Of a DNA stretch of 6,446 nt, positions 5,712 to 6,446 are shown piece by piece (position 1 is the first letter of the stretch; every line of letters begins with the position of its first letter). A program made the translations under genes and the position numbers. This stretch comes from an uncultured Bacilli bacterium (GTDB taxonomy: Bacteria > Bacillota_I > Bacilli_A > RF39 > UBA660): positions 1-6,446 of the forward strand of contig CAKOXR010000050.1 in the NCBI GenBank assembly GCA_934130215.1, given 5' to 3'. The notes below the pieces were generated by a model that was given only the letters and a program-made list of their open reading frames with translations, did no database searches and was not told the origin of the DNA.

Positions 5712-6446
5712 ATGAGTGATTTTAGTAAAAGTGGTGAATTTATTGCTGAGTTAAGGAAAGCTAAGGGGTTGAAACAGTCTGATTTGGGTGAGTTAATTGG
5801 TGTCGGTGACAAAACTATATCCAAATGGGAAAGAGGTATAAATGTACCTGATGTTTTGATGTTAAATAGCTTGGCCAAAATCTTTGATGTTAGTATAGAA
5901 GAAATATTAAATGGTAAGAGGGATGATAAATTAAGTCCCAAAATTGTTAAATTATATGAAAATAAGAAAATTAGATATTCGGTTTATGCTTTAGTAACTG
6001 TGGTTCTAATTTTTTCATTGATTTTATTGCTTTATTTTTGTAATAATTATGATAAATTTAAAATATATAGAATTAGTAGTCGCTCTGATAATTATGAATT
6101 AACTGGTAATATTTATCGTGGTGGTAAAAGGTATGAATTAGTTATTGATGATTTTGATGTATATGATAAAGAAAAATATAATGATTTTGAAATATATGAA
6201 TATAAGGTTATTGTAAATATAGAGGATAAAAATATTCTTTCATTATCAAGAATAAATTTAAATAATTCTGAAGATGAAGAAATAACATTTAAAGAATTAA
6301 TTAAAAGGATCAATAGAATGAAAATTTTGATTTCTAAGTTTAAATTTTCAAAAAAACAACTGGATGGTTTTTTAAAAATGGAATTAATAAATGATAAAGA
6401 AACAATTAATTTAGATTATAAATTTAGGTGTATTCTAGAATATCAC
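5712..6446 (+). CDS. XRE-family helix-turn-helix regulator with a transmembrane helix, 3' end outside the window
   Basis: The frame is open from ATG 5712 to the last base (245 codons, no stop), so the gene continues beyond the window. Residues 8-67 are a classic Cro/C1 helix-turn-helix: FIAELRKAKGLKQSDLGELI, then GVGDKTISKWERG (recognition helix), then PDVLMLNSLAKIFDVSIEEIL. This class binds DNA operators as a dimer. A basic linker (KLYENKKIR) leads to one transmembrane helix at about 90-109 (SVYALVTVVLIFSLILLLYF). The remaining 135 residues, rich in Asp, Lys, Tyr and Asn, would lie outside the membrane. They show no domain that I recognise; the segment 120-180 has strand-like alternation and resembles part of a beta-rich sensor domain. 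The architecture suggests a membrane-tethered regulator that may respond to an envelope signal or be released by proteolysis. It is a separate transcription unit, with its own promoter and GGGAG site. No partner gene is visible downstream. Confidence 0.88.
   Translation, partial: MSDFSKSGEFIAELRKAKGLKQSDLGELIGVGDKTISKWERGINVPDVLMLNSLAKIFDVSIEEILNGKRDDKLSPKIVKLYENKKIRYSVYALVTVVLIFSLILLLYFCNNYDKFKIYRISSRSDNYELTGNIYRGGKRYELVIDDFDVYDKEKYNDFEIYEYKVIVNIEDKNILSLSRINLNNSEDEEITFKELIKRINRMKILISKFKFSKKQLDGFLKMELINDKETINLDYKFRCILEYH

Noticed and set aside
5678..5941. Minus-strand frame over the XRE gene start
   Set aside because: Antisense of the conserved HTH coding region; no promoter or ribosome binding site.
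6113..6313. Minus-strand frame near the window end
   Set aside because: Antisense of the open XRE frame and compositionally like a shadow.
1..6446. Mycoplasma-type code with TGA as Trp
   Set aside because: TGA ends radC and mreC exactly at ATGA junctions, and Trp is coded by TGG, for example in the SpoIVFA-like, PASTA and XRE proteins.

Overview
The window looks like chromosome from a very AT-rich, low-GC Gram-positive bacterium (Bacillota, Bacilli side). Three things support this. The gene order radC-mreC-mreD-spoIVFA-spoIVFB is a reduced version of the Bacillus order radC-mreB-mreC-mreD-minC-minD-spoIVFA-spoIVFB. The ribosome binding sites are of the GGAGGTGAT type, and the promoters are sigma-A-like. 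TGA is used as stop (ends of radC and mreC) and TGG as Trp, so this is the standard bacterial code and not the Mycoplasma code. Extreme use of Asn, Lys, Ile and Tyr fits an uncultured gut or host-associated Bacilli lineage, but the exact taxon cannot be read from the sequence.

Positions 1-2941 (+ strand) hold a compact, fully overlapping operon. It contains the 3' part of radC (JAB/JAMM-domain protein), mreC and mreD (elongation-machinery membrane proteins), a SpoIVFA-like membrane-anchored degenerate LytM/M23 protein, and a SpoIVFB-like intramembrane M50 metalloprotease. mreB and minCD are not in their usual places. The last two genes form a protease/regulator pair known for pro-sigma-K processing in spore formers; whether this organism makes spores cannot be judged here.

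Positions 2931-2948 are a perfect palindrome that contains both stop codons of two convergent genes and probably terminates both. Positions 2947-4635 (- strand) encode a membrane protein with three N-terminal transmembrane helices and an extracellular string of about six or seven PASTA-like repeats, with no kinase or penicillin-binding domain.

Positions 4636-4747 are a short divergent control region with a promoter facing each way. Positions 4748-5608 (+) encode an unrecognised 286-residue protein with a His-rich segment, a Gly-Pro-Tyr repeat segment, and two Cys pairs of zinc-ribbon type. It ends in a strong hairpin terminator. A separate promoter follows, then a gene running off the end of the window (5712-6446), which encodes an XRE-family helix-turn-helix regulator fused to a transmembrane helix and an unrecognised outer domain.

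Taken together, most gene products act at the cell envelope: wall elongation (MreC, MreD), intramembrane proteolysis (SpoIVFB-like), peptidoglycan sensing (PASTA) and a membrane-tethered transcription factor. The His/GPY/Cys protein is the least explained element.
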